DNA from: Nonomuraea sediminis
Lineage (GTDB): Bacteria; Actinomycetota; Actinomycetes; Streptosporangiales; Streptosporangiaceae
NCBI RefSeq assembly: GCF_018531495.1
Contig: NZ_JAHDTI010000020.1
Coordinates: 116,179-180,178, forward strand
DNA: 64,000 bases
Direction: 5' to 3'
The notes beneath the pieces are model-generated. The model was not told the origin of the DNA. It searched no databases and saw only the letters and a list, made by a program, of their open reading frames with translations. The number at the start of each line of letters is the position of its first letter. The first letter of the stretch is position 1. The position numbers and the translations under genes are program-made. Below are positions 52,642 through 61,785 of this stretch, piece after piece.

Positions 52642-55600
52642 TTAAGGACACGGAGGACGGAACGGAGTGTCCGAGGCGTACTTGTGCCACTCCGTTTCCG
52701 TCATCGGGTCTCCAGCGCTCGCGCAGATCCGCGTCGCGATCCGGCTCACGTCGGTGTCCCAGAGCCGGACCGCGCCGCTCGCCGAGGCCAGCGTGCGGCC
52801 GTCGGAGGCGAACGCGAGGATCCAGTTCGCCGCCCCCGTCGTGTGCAGAACCACCCGCGTGGATGGTGTGCCAGTTTTGCCGAGGTCCCAGATCCAGGTC
52901 TCGCCCGCGCCCGTCCCGGCCGCGAGCGTGCGCCCGTCCGACCCGTACGCCAGGGCGAACACCCGGCCGTCCGGGCCGGTGAGGGGCTTGCCGGTCAGCC
53001 GGGGATGCCGGGGGTCGCGCAGGTCCCACAGCCGGATCGCACCCGACGCGTTGCCGCTCGCGAGCGCGCCCCCGCCCGGGTTGAACGCCACCGAGTACAC
53101 GTCGTCGCCCGGCACGGTCGGAAGCGGCCGCAACGCGACCGGCGCGCGCGGATCGCTGACGTCCCACAGTGCCACCACCCCGGCCTGGGTGGCGGCGGCG
53201 AGCGTATGACCGTCCGGACTGAACGCGATCATAAAGATGAACCCGGCGGCCGGCGTCAGCGCGGGCAACCGCCTCGGCGCGCGTGGCTCGGTCACGTCCC
53301 AGAGCTGGACCGTGCCGTCGTCGCCCGCCGCCGCGAGCAGTCGCCCTCCGGGGCCGAACTGGACGCTCTCGATAAGCGCAGTCGCCCCGGTCAGCGGCTC
53401 GCCGAGCCGTACCGGATGGTGGGGATCGGTGATGTCCCACAGCACGACGACGTTTCCGGTGCGGGTCCCGGCGGCCAGGAGCCCCCCGTCCGGCCGCAGC
53501 GCCACGTTGCCGCCCATCCGGTCATACCCGAGAGGCGCGGCCAGCGGGGGGCCGATCGGTGCCGGGCGTTGATGGTCGGTGACGTCCCACAGCCGGACGA
53601 CCTCGCCAGAGGCGGCGAGTATGTTGCCGCCCAGCCGGAACGCGACCGTGGTGATCGGGTGCGAGCCACTCGGGATCTGCGGCCCCGGCAGCGTCCACAG
53701 CCGTACGACGCTGTCGGCGCTGTTGGTGACCAGTGTCCGGTCGTCACGGTAGGCGACAGCGGTGACCGGCTCGGGATGCGCCAGCGTCTGCGTGACCTCG
53801 CCGGTTGTCAGATCCCACAGCCGGGTCGTGTTGTCGGCGCTGCCCACTGCCATCGTGTCGCCGTTGAACGCGATTGCATTCACCCACGCGCCGACCCCGC
53901 CGGTCAGCGGCTTGCCGACCGCGGCCGCCGCGCTCGTGGTCTCCCATCGGCGTACAGAACCGTCGTTGCATCCGGCGGCGAGCAGCGTGCCGCCGGGCCG
54001 GAACGCGACGACGTTCACCCTGGTGGGCACCCGGATCAGGGGAAGCGCACGGTCAGAGCGCCAGAGTTGGACCGCGCCCTCGGTGCCGACGTGCAGTCCC
54101 GCCGCCAGGACCCCGCCATCCGCCCGAAACGCCAGCGACCGTACGGAACCATCCGCCACGACGGGCAGCGCCGCGAGCGGCGTATGACGCGCGAGATCGG
54201 TGACATCCCACCGGTAGACCAACGCCCCTCCGGCGGCCAGCGTCCGCCCATCGGGGCTGAACGCGAGCGCGAACACGGTGTCTGCCGGACCCGTGAGCGG
54301 CGTGCCGATTGGTGTCGGCGACAACGGGTTGGCGACGTTCCAGAGGCGTACCGAATGATCGACACCGGCCGTGGCCAGCGTCCGGCCGTCGGGGCTGAAC
54401 GCCGCCGCGTACACCGCGTCGGTGTGCCCACGCAGCGGCGCCCCGACCCGTCGCGGCCGGGCCGGGTCGGCCAGCGACCACAGCAGCACGCTCGGGTCCC
54501 GCCCGTCCGCGCCCGCCGCGGCCATCAGATCGCCGCGCGGCGAGACCACCAACGCCTGCAGGACCCCGCCTGGCCGTACCGCCCGGGTGACCGACGGCGT
54601 CCCTGAGATCTCCATGAGCCCCGAACGGGCCTCCACCGTCGGCGAGATCCGGTAGGCGGCGACCGCGAGCTGCGCGGCCAGCGCCGGATCGCTGTCGCGC
54701 AACCGGTTGGCCGTGACCGCGAGCTGCCGCGACACCGCGATGTCCCTGGTCTGGTCGGCCTCGGCGCGCTGCACCTGCGAGTACACGGCGAGCCCGACCG
54801 TGAACAGCGTTAGCGCGACTAGCGCGGCCAGCAGCCGGTGCAGCCGCCGGGTGCGCCAGCGTTCGGTCGCGGCCTGTGCCTCCACCTGTTCGACGCTGGC
54901 GTCGAGGAACTCGCGTTCCAGCGGGTTGAGGTCGTCGCGATGCTCGGCCGCCCACTCGCGTGCTGCGTCCAACCGGCCGCCCCGATAGAGCGCGCCGGGT
55001 TCGCGGTTGCCCGCCTGCCACGCCTGCGCGGCTTCGGTGAGCTGCCGGTGGGCGCGCAGCCCCGCCCGGTCGCTGTCGATCCACGAGCGCAGCCGCGGCC
55101 AAGCAGCGAGTAGCGCCTCGTGGCTGATCTGCACGGTGTCGGCGTCGACCGTCAGCAGCCGCCGCCCGACGAAACAGTCCAGCACGTGATCAAGGTCGTC
55201 GGACGGCAGCTCGGACATCTCGACCCGGCGGCGGGTGTCGGCCGTGTCGGCGCCGATGTGGATCAGCCGGATGAACAGCCGCCGGGCCACCTCCCGCTGC
55301 TCCTCGGTGAGGTCGGCGTAGACGTCTTCGGCGGTCCGGGCGACGGCGCTGTCGAGCCCGCCGCTCGCCCGGTAGTCCTCGACGGTCAGTACCCGGCCCC
55401 GGCGGTGCTCCCAAGTTGTCAGCAGCGTGTGCGACAGCAGCGGAAGCGCGCCCTCGCTGACGTCGCGTATCACGAGCTCGACCAGCCCGTCCTCGATGTC
55501 GAGCTGGGCGCGCCGGGCCGGTCCCTCGATGACCGACCGCAGTTCGGCCTCGGTCATCGGCCCGACCACGACCTGGTTGGCTTGCAACGCCGACGCCAGC

Positions 55601-56307
55601 CGGGGGTCGCGTAGCGCGCGCGGGTAGAAGTCGGCGCGCATGCCGAGCACAACCGTGCCGGGGTGGGCACGGAGCGCTTCGATGAACGCCGACCGTTCCG
55701 CTTCGTCGGAGCAGGCGGTGAAGACCTCCTCGAACTGGTCGACGATCACGACGTCGGCCGGGGAGGACCGCGCTAGCTCGCGCATCGGGTGCGCGCCCGG
55801 GCACAGCAGCGCCCACGGCATCTTCAGCCGGGCGATGAGCCCGGCGCGCAGCAGCGACGACTTGCCCGAGCCCGACGGCCCTACGGCGACGATCATCGTG
55901 CCGGGAGTCCCGTCGATGCGACCGAGCAGCTCGCGGGTCAGCGCGTCACGGCCGAAGAACCAGTCGGCATGCTCAGGCTGGAAACACTCCAGTCCCCGGT
56001 ACGGCACGGCCTCCGAACCAGCCCGGCGGCCCGGCAACCGCCGCACGCGAAGCAGCGCGCGCATCCATCGTTCGCGGGCGGCGGGATCGCGTACCCCGCA
56101 CGCGATGAGCACGTTCTCGAACTGCGCCGTCTGGGCGGCCAGCGGCAGGTTCGCGCCGCGGAACCACCCGCCGAGCGTGCCGAATGGGACGCCGACCGCC
56201 TTGCCGAGGTCTCTGATCGTCTTTCCGGCCTGATGGCGAAGCAGCGTGAGCTCCCGCGCGAGGTGTTCGCGTGTGACGACCCGGTCCGGGTCTGCATCCT
56301 CTGTCAC
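52642..56307 (-). CDS. HTH - STAND NTPase (nSTAND1) - WD40 repeat protein
   Basis: 1221 residues. N-terminal helix-turn-helix (ELTLLRHQAGKTIRDLGKAV, VPFGTLGGWFRG); STAND NTPase with P-loop GPSGSGKSS (about 143-151) and Walker B VVIVDQFEEVF (near 185), the nSTAND1 pattern; a winged-helix arm; a membrane helix about 490-510 (LLAALVALTLFTVGLAVYS); and 13 or so WD40 repeats from 575 (FSPDGRTLATAGVDHSVRLW). It ends in the EWHKYASDTPFRPPC-type tail typical of these proteins. STAND proteins are signal-gated switches, some of them phage-defence sensors. GTG 56307. It is divergent from two secreted proteins, 135 bp away. Its stop lies at the junction with the oxidoreductase fragment. Confidence 0.88.
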   Translation of the reverse strand: MTEDADPDRVVTREHLARELTLLRHQAGKTIRDLGKAVGVPFGTLGGWFRGANLPLAAQTAQFENVLIACGVRDPAARERWMRALLRVRRLPGRRAGSEAVPYRGLECFQPEHADWFFGRDALTRELLGRIDGTPGTMIVAVGPSGSGKSSLLRAGLIARLKMPWALLCPGAHPMRELARSSPADVVIVDQFEEVFTACSDEAERSAFIEALRAHPGTVVLGMRADFYPRALRDPRLASALQANQVVVGPMTEAELRSVIEGPARRAQLDIEDGLVELVIRDVSEGALPLLSHTLLTTWEHRRGRVLTVEDYRASGGLDSAVARTAEDVYADLTEEQREVARRLFIRLIHIGADTADTRRRVEMSELPSDDLDHVLDCFVGRRLLTVDADTVQISHEALLAAWPRLRSWIDSDRAGLRAHRQLTEAAQAWQAGNREPGALYRGGRLDAAREWAAEHRDDLNPLEREFLDASVEQVEAQAATERWRTRRLHRLLAALVALTLFTVGLAVYSQVQRAEADQTRDIAVSRQLAVTANRLRDSDPALAAQLAVAAYRISPTVEARSGLMEISGTPSVTRAVRPGGVLQALVVSPRGDLMAAAGADGRDPSVLLWSLADPARPRRVGAPLRGHTDAVYAAAFSPDGRTLATAGVDHSVRLWNVANPLSPTPIGTPLTGPADTVFALAFSPDGRTLAAGGALVYRWDVTDLARHTPLAALPVVADGSVRSLAFRADGGVLAAGLHVGTEGAVQLWRSDRALPLIRVPTRVNVVAFRPGGTLLAAGCNDGSVRRWETTSAAAAVGKPLTGGVGAWVNAIAFNGDTMAVGSADNTTRLWDLTTGEVTQTLAHPEPVTAVAYRDDRTLVTNSADSVVRLWTLPGPQIPSGSHPITTVAFRLGGNILAASGEVVRLWDVTDHQRPAPIGPPLAAPLGYDRMGGNVALRPDGGLLAAGTRTGNVVVLWDITDPHHPVRLGEPLTGATALIESVQFGPGGRLLAAAGDDGTVQLWDVTEPRAPRRLPALTPAAGFIFMIAFSPDGHTLAAATQAGVVALWDVSDPRAPVALRPLPTVPGDDVYSVAFNPGGGALASGNASGAIRLWDLRDPRHPRLTGKPLTGPDGRVFALAYGSDGRTLAAGTGAGETWIWDLGKTGTPSTRVVLHTTGAANWILAFASDGRTLASASGAVRLWDTDVSRIATRICASAGDPMTETEWHKYASDTPFRPPCP

Positions 56308-56325
56308 GGGAGCCGATCCTGCCGG

Positions 56326-56430
56326 ACTTTGTGCGACTTTGTGCGGCTATTCGGCGGGAGCCTAGTCCGGTCTGCGACGACGCCCTTAACTGGGCACGGT
56401 CCCCTCAATTCGCACAAGGATTCGCACAGG
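56326..56430. promoter_or_regulatory. Divergent promoter with paired repeats
   Basis: Two tandem ACTTTGTGCG units (56326-56345) face two TTCGCACA(A/G)G units (56409-56418, 56421-56430) in opposite orientation, bracketing the region between the STAND gene and the DUF2690 gene. Likely operator for the HTH of the STAND protein or another regulator. Confidence 0.6.
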
Positions 56431-56442
56431 GAGAGGGTCGTT

Positions 56443-56970
56443 TTGTTACGACAAAGAACGTTGGCGGCGGTGCTGATGACCGTCCTTATGAGCCTCGGGA
56501 TCGTGGTCGCCGAGGCGCCGCCCAGCATGGCCGCCGTCGGCTGCACCTACGCCGGCTGTACCGGCAAGGACCCCAGCGCCATGAACTGCGGTTCGACGAG
56601 CAACGCCGACTACCAATGGGTGTCCGGCGGTAGCTACCGATCTTACAGCTGGTATCTGCGCTACTCCGGCAACTGTCACGCGTACTGGACGCGGATGGTG
56701 AAAGGTGACTGCGCCACGATCCAGAACGCGGACTACTACATGCGGATCGAATCTGAGCTAGCGACGCCGTACGGCTGGTATCGGTCGCACGTGCAGTCGA
56801 AGAAGCACGTCAAGGGCTGCGATGGCACCGACTGGACCCGGATGATCGCCTGGGAGGCGAACTCCCGCTATCGCATGTGCGTGGCAACGATCTGGCCCCC
56901 GACCTCCACCGACCTGGTCTCCACCATCGCCGACAGCGACTGGTCGTGCTGGGACTGGAATTACTCCTGA
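56443..56970 (+). CDS. Secreted DUF2690-like cysteine-rich protein
   Basis: 175 residues, signal peptide (TLAAVLMTVLMSLGIVVAEA, PSMA), then a mature part rich in Tyr, Trp and Cys: GCTYAGCTGKDPSAMNC is the DUF2690 (YjfA-type) start. Cysteines at several positions suggest disulfides. Function unknown in the family. The start is TTG 56443, with GGGAGAGGG 5 nt upstream; the frame is open far upstream in the shadow of the STAND gene. Confidence 0.72.
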   Translation: MLRQRTLAAVLMTVLMSLGIVVAEAPPSMAAVGCTYAGCTGKDPSAMNCGSTSNADYQWVSGGSYRSYSWYLRYSGNCHAYWTRMVKGDCATIQNADYYMRIESELATPYGWYRSHVQSKKHVKGCDGTDWTRMIAWEANSRYRMCVATIWPPTSTDLVSTIADSDWSCWDWNYS

Positions 56971-56976
56971 CCTTCG

Positions 56977-56999
56977 AGGGGCGCTCACCGGGCGCCCCT
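56977..56999 (+). terminator. Hairpin between DUF2690 and SGNH genes
   Basis: 8-bp perfect stem (56977-56984 / 56992-56999), 7-nt loop, followed by TTCCC. May terminate or attenuate before the next gene 21 bp on. Confidence 0.6.
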
Positions 57000-57019
57000 T
57001 TCCCGTGATTGGAGTTGTC

Positions 57020-60000
57020 GTGCTCAGGACGTTCGTCGTCGCAGCCCTCGTCGCGGCCGTGGCCCTTCCCTCCGGTACGGCTATCGCCGCCGAACGAGAT
57101 CCCGGCCCCGCCGGGCTGTTACCCAGCGACTGGAAGACCTCCTCCGACATGGCCTGGACGACGTCCGGCGACTCGACCGGGTTTCACCTGCTGACCGCCG
57201 ACTCCAAATCCGGTTACACCTGGCGCACGGTGGCCTCGCTCGCCGAGCCCGGGTTCGACACCGACCGGTGGATCGGCAACGTGTGCCTCACTGGCTCGGG
57301 CAAACGCGCGGTCGTCGTCTACGCGCCACGGCAGTTCACCAACAGCTCTGACCTGTTCCAGCGGGGCGGGTTCGCTGCGTTCGTCGACCTCGGGTCGGGG
57401 GCGGTGACCAAGCTGCCGTTCACGGTGTCGCTGGCCTACCACAACCCGGGCTGCGGGTCCGGTGAGACGGTCGCGTTCGGCGCGCAGCGGGCTGGCCGGA
57501 CCCGCCTCTACCTTGCGGACGCTGTCTCAGGCAGCGTGCTTCGCCGTCACGAGCTGGCCGGGCAGGTCACGTCGGCTGTGCCGTACGGGAAGGAAATCAT
57601 CGCGGCGAGCGGCGCGGGGTTGATACGCGTCGACACGGTGGGCGGCGCGCACACGCTCGCCACCACGTACGGCACGCCATACGATGTGCGACCGGAGAGC
57701 GGGGGCGCGGTCGCCTACGTCGAGGCGCACGGCGAGATCGGCGTGGTCAAGGAGGTCGCGGGCGGGTCCGTGCGCGAGGTCGCGCACGGACCGGTCGCCG
57801 ACGTGGGTCTCGCGGCCGGAACCGGCGGGAAGGTATTCCTCGTTGGCAAGCCCGAGGTCACCTCCCTGCCGAAGGCGATGACCCGCGTAGACGCGCCCGT
57901 CTCCTCGGACGTCTCGACAACCGGCGCGGTCGCGGTGTCCCACGAGGAGAAACAGGGCGCCACGAGCCGCGGGCTTGTTGAGCCGCTCCAGCTCCGGGTC
58001 GACGTCCCCAGCACCCAGAGTAGCGCCGAGGTCACGGTGACTCCTCTGGCGGTGCCGTACTCCGGACCGTACGCGAGCGTGCCGAGCGACCCCGACGCGA
58101 CCTGCGCGGTGCCGCGCAACGACACCGCGACCCAGGTCTACCAGCCTTCGTGGAAGCAGGTCGAATGGGCCGCCGACCTCGCCGTGCAGCACGCGCTGAC
58201 CGTCAACCGGCAGGCGGGATGGAAGAACTCCGGGCTGCCCGCGTGGACGCCGCAGGGCATGTTCCCGCCGCCGGGCATCGTTACCGGCACCGGCAGGATC
58301 CCCCCGCCGATCATGCTGGGCGTGATCGCGCAGGAGTCGAACATGTGGCAGGCGTCCGGGCACGCGCTCGAAGGCGAGTACGGCAATCCGCTGGTTGGCA
58401 ACTTCTACGGCCGCGCGGTGACCGCCGACACCGGCGGCGGCGACCCGTGGGCGATCGACTGGTCCAAATCCGACTGCGGGTACGGCGTCGCCCAGATCAC
58501 CGACGGCATGCGCAAGACCGACACCTCGCGAACCGCCAACCAGAAGCGCGCGATCGCGCTCGACTACGCGTCGAACATCGCCGCGGGCGTCAAAATGCTG
58601 GAGGAGAAATACAATCTGACGTGGAATTCGGGGATTCGCGTCAACAGCGGAAACCCGCGCTGGATCGAGAACTGGTTCGCCGCCCTCTGGGCGTACAACA
58701 CGGGCCTGCAACCGCGGGACTCGTCGTTCGGCAACACCACCGGGTGCACGCCGTCGCCGACGTGCACGGACAGCGCCGGAAACTGGGGGCTCGGCTGGGC
58801 CAACAACCCGATGAACCCCGACTATCCGGCCAACCGGCTGCCTTTCCTTGAGAACTCGCAGGACGACGCCCGCCACCCGCAGGACTGGCCCTACCCGGAG
58901 AAGGTGATGGGCTGGGCGGCGTACCCGATCGTCAAATCCGACCCGTGGACGAACGAATACGAGGCCGGTTACAGCCAGGCGTGGTGGACCGACGCGTACT
59001 TCCGCACGATGATCAAACCCCCCCGGTCGTTGTTCTGCGTGCCGTCGGTCAACCACTGCGACCCGGGCGTTTCCAACGCCTGCCTGCTGATGGACCTCCA
59101 CTGCTGGTGGAACGGCCAGGCTACCTACAAACCGAGCTGTATCGGCCACCTGCCGAACGATCCCGTTACCGAATACACCTCGTGTGGCCAGGGTGACCCG
59201 GCCTACCTGCCGGGCGCGGCCGAGCCCGGCGACTGGGAGAAGTGGTACGACCCGGACTGCGTGAAACCCGCGCTGCCGACGACCGCCTTCTACATAGACG
59301 ACGTCGCCACCTCCGTGCCGTCGCTGCGGCAGACCTACAAACAGAACGTATCCTGCAACCCGAAGCCGTTTACGAACTCGGGGACGTTCGCGCTCGACTT
59401 CGCGCAGGACGCCACCGGAAAATATCGGTCGAAGATCGACTTCCACCAGATCGGCGGCGGGTTCGGCGGCCACTTCTGGTTCGCGCACACCTATCAGGCA
59501 GCCGATTTCCGGGTGACCGGCACGTGGCAGCTGAACCAGTCGCTGAACTCATGGGCCCGGGTCCTCGCCTACATTCCCGACCACGGCTCCGACACCCAGC
59601 AGGCGCACTACACAATCGACACCGGTGACGGCACGTTCGCGCACGACCGCATCATCAACGCGAAGTCGTACTGGAAGGACCAGAAGGGCCGCTGGGTCTC
59701 GCTCGGCGTGTTCCAGTTCGCTGGGGTGCCGAAGGTGTCGCTCAGCAACATCACCTACGACGGCAACGGAAGCCACGACATCGCCTTCGACGCGATCGCC
59801 ATTCAGCCGCTGGCCGCCAAACCGAAGAACTTCGTCGTCTCCATGGGCGACTCGTACGCCTCCGGGGAAGGCGCGAGCACCGATCTGACCACAGGTTCGG
59901 ACTATTCGTACGAGACGAACTCTGACGGGAGCGACGGCAGCCGGCGCAACGCCTGCCACCGCTCGCTGTACTCCTGGACCAGCTGGGGGATCCTCAAGGA

Positions 60001-60862
60001 CAACGTCAACACTTATGTGCGAGACCGTGCCGCGTCCTACGACAAGGATCTCGACTACCAGGCCGTGGCCTGCTCTGGCGCGCAGACCGAACACCTACTG
60101 CCCTACCAGGGTGACAAGAACGCGTGGAACGAAGGGGGGACCGGCAAGTTCGGCGAGGTGTCCCAGCTCGAAACGGGATTCCTCGACAGCAATACCACGC
60201 TCGTCACGCTCTCGATCGGCGGCAACGACGCCAAATGGGGTGACGCGTTCCGCTACTGCCTCTCACCGACCGAGCTCGACTGCCACCGCAGCACCCGTCC
60301 CGGTGACTCCGCCCCGTTCGAGTACGTGATGCTTGACAACATCACCACCAAGGTCATCCCATCGATCAAGACCGTGCTGCGTAATATCCACACCAAGGCG
60401 CCGAACGCGAAGATCGTGCTGATGGGGTACCCGAGGCTGGTCTCCGCCAACGCGTCCTGCCTGCGCAGCGGGTTCGTCACCGGGATCATGGGCCAGTTCG
60501 CGTTCGGCGTGACTCCCACCGAGTCGGACTTCCTCACCTACGCGGCCGACTTCCTCGCCGACTCCGAACGGTTCGCCGCCGACGATCTGCGTACCAACGA
60601 GGGCATCCAGGTGTTCTTCGCGAATGCGATCCCGTACTTCGACAACCAGGGCATCTGCGGCAATCCGCAGAAGATCCACGACCTCGTCACGTCGCTCACC
60701 CCCGGCGAACCGCGCAAGTGTGGCGACTCAGTGCTGTGCTATGCGGTCGAGAACCCGTGGTGGGAGATCGGCATGTCCCAGCAGTCCTTCCACCCGAGCC
60801 GCAGCGGCGCCTACACCTACTCGACCGCCTTCAACGACCTGCTCCGCACGATAGATCAGTAA
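57020..60862 (+). CDS. Large secreted protein: propeller-like region, transglycosylase-like domain, golvesin-like domain, SGNH esterase
   Basis: 1280 residues. Signal peptide (VVAALVAAVALPSGTAIA). Residues 40-340 look like beta-propeller strands. Residues 370-600 resemble a transglycosylase fold: Glu436 in GVIAQESNMW, then CGYGVAQITDG. Residues 755-930 resemble golvesin/xylanase-associated carbohydrate-binding domains (TYQAADFRVTGTWQLN). Residues 935-1280 are an SGNH/GDSL hydrolase: GDSYASGEG (Ser near 943), GGNDAKW, and SFHPSRSG with the His. It may cleave and deacylate wall polymers. GTG 57020 with GGAG 5-6 nt upstream; GTG 57005 is an alternative. Follows the DUF2690 gene on the same strand. 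Confidence 0.83.
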   Translation: MLRTFVVAALVAAVALPSGTAIAAERDPGPAGLLPSDWKTSSDMAWTTSGDSTGFHLLTADSKSGYTWRTVASLAEPGFDTDRWIGNVCLTGSGKRAVVVYAPRQFTNSSDLFQRGGFAAFVDLGSGAVTKLPFTVSLAYHNPGCGSGETVAFGAQRAGRTRLYLADAVSGSVLRRHELAGQVTSAVPYGKEIIAASGAGLIRVDTVGGAHTLATTYGTPYDVRPESGGAVAYVEAHGEIGVVKEVAGGSVREVAHGPVADVGLAAGTGGKVFLVGKPEVTSLPKAMTRVDAPVSSDVSTTGAVAVSHEEKQGATSRGLVEPLQLRVDVPSTQSSAEVTVTPLAVPYSGPYASVPSDPDATCAVPRNDTATQVYQPSWKQVEWAADLAVQHALTVNRQAGWKNSGLPAWTPQGMFPPPGIVTGTGRIPPPIMLGVIAQESNMWQASGHALEGEYGNPLVGNFYGRAVTADTGGGDPWAIDWSKSDCGYGVAQITDGMRKTDTSRTANQKRAIALDYASNIAAGVKMLEEKYNLTWNSGIRVNSGNPRWIENWFAALWAYNTGLQPRDSSFGNTTGCTPSPTCTDSAGNWGLGWANNPMNPDYPANRLPFLENSQDDARHPQDWPYPEKVMGWAAYPIVKSDPWTNEYEAGYSQAWWTDAYFRTMIKPPRSLFCVPSVNHCDPGVSNACLLMDLHCWWNGQATYKPSCIGHLPNDPVTEYTSCGQGDPAYLPGAAEPGDWEKWYDPDCVKPALPTTAFYIDDVATSVPSLRQTYKQNVSCNPKPFTNSGTFALDFAQDATGKYRSKIDFHQIGGGFGGHFWFAHTYQAADFRVTGTWQLNQSLNSWARVLAYIPDHGSDTQQAHYTIDTGDGTFAHDRIINAKSYWKDQKGRWVSLGVFQFAGVPKVSLSNITYDGNGSHDIAFDAIAIQPLAAKPKNFVVSMGDSYASGEGASTDLTTGSDYSYETNSDGSDGSRRNACHRSLYSWTSWGILKDNVNTYVRDRAASYDKDLDYQAVACSGAQTEHLLPYQGDKNAWNEGGTGKFGEVSQLETGFLDSNTTLVTLSIGGNDAKWGDAFRYCLSPTELDCHRSTRPGDSAPFEYVMLDNITTKVIPSIKTVLRNIHTKAPNAKIVLMGYPRLVSANASCLRSGFVTGIMGQFAFGVTPTESDFLTYAADFLADSERFAADDLRTNEGIQVFFANAIPYFDNQGICGNPQKIHDLVTSLTPGEPRKCGDSVLCYAVENPWWEIGMSQQSFHPSRSGAYTYSTAFNDLLRTIDQ

Positions 60863-61080
60863 CTCCTGCCGACGGCCCCCACGATGCCTGGCCGGGCAAG
60901 GTCCATCGGACCTCGGCCCGCCAGGCGTCGACGGGGACTCTCACCACAAGCTCGCGTGACCTGATAGCCAGTCGGTCGCCCCCTCCAGAGTCGACCGTGA
61001 TGCCATGAGGGCTCTCGTGGCGGCACAGTAATGAACCCCTCGGCCCGCGACTTCTCTGGGCTCAGTTAGGAGCTCGCCTC
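60863..61080. other. Gap with no recognised gene
   Basis: About 220 bp after the SGNH gene. Short ORFs only; nothing matches a family I know. It ends at the duplicated DUF6350 fragment, so the right edge of the inserted block lies in or near here. Confidence 0.4.
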
Positions 61081-61082
61081 GT

Positions 61083-61142
61083 CCGCCGTTCTGGCCGGGG
61101 CCATGGCGGGCGTCATGGTGGCACGGATCTCGCCGTCGCCGT
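61083..61142 (+). pseudogene. 60-bp duplicated fragment of the DUF6350 gene
   Basis: Matches 51606-51667 inside the DUF6350 gene with a few substitutions and one deleted base that breaks the frame (GCGGGCGTCATGGTGGC and ATCTCGCCGTCGCCGT are identical). Lies directly before repeat copy 8, just as the complete gene lies before copy 7. Confidence 0.85.
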
Positions 61143-61149
61143 GCGGCGC

Positions 61150-61255
61150 CTCTTCTGTACGGCAAGCCACCGCCACCGGCCGCCCGCCGTACTTCGGCTG
61201 AGGACCCGCGCCCGGCGCTCCCGGCGAGTCGGCGCCGCTACCTCACCGCCACGCC
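61150..61255. repeat. Interspersed GC-rich repeat, copy 8
   Basis: CTTCTGTACGGCAAGCCACC to CTCACCGCCACGCC; nearly identical to copy 7 over about 90 bp. Confidence 0.85.
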
Positions 61256-61530
61256 ACCCCCAACCACGTCCCACGGCCCCCACCCGCACCCGCGTCCCAC
61301 GACCCCCCAACCGCACCCGCGTCCCACGCCCCCCAACCGCGCTCGTGTCCCACAGGCCCCTCCCGGACCGACGTCCCGCAGGGCCCCGCCCCACACTCTT
61401 GTCCCGCAGGCTCGCTTGTGTCCCGCAGGCCCCAAGCCGCACCCGCATCCTGCAGGCCCCCACCCGCGCTCGTGTCCCGCAGGCCCCAACCCACACCCGC
61501 ATCCCGCAGGCTCCCACTCGTGCCCACGTC
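61256..61530. repeat. Degenerate 25-30-bp minisatellite
   Basis: Around ten imperfect units with CCCGCRTCCYGCAGGCCCC and CCAACC. C-rich strand on top, almost no other sequence. Fills the gap before the oxidoreductase with repeat copy 8. From 61531 to 61785 nothing is recognised apart from further degenerate CCGCG/CGTG units. Confidence 0.75.
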
Positions 61531-61785
61531 TGAAGGCCCACCAATGCCTGCGTCCCTCGTGCCCATGGCCCGCGTCATGGGTTGCTCGCCCGTAACCTGC
61601 GCACCCGGGCTGTAACCCACGTCCCGCGCCACGCGGGCCCGCGCGCCTCGTGATCCACGTTCCACGAACCTCGCGCCTCGTGACCCGCATCCCCCGTAAC
61701 ACGCGTCCTCGTGTCCTGGGACCGTGTGTTCCGGGGTCGGTCGAGGTGGCCGTGGGCGGCCACCCGTGACCGAATCCCGGGGTTG

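Noticed and set aside
51946..54606. 886-codon plus-strand frame across DUF6350, repeats and the STAND gene
   Set aside because: Runs through a repeat, a pseudogene fragment and antisense WD40 coding sequence; low-complexity Arg/Pro composition.
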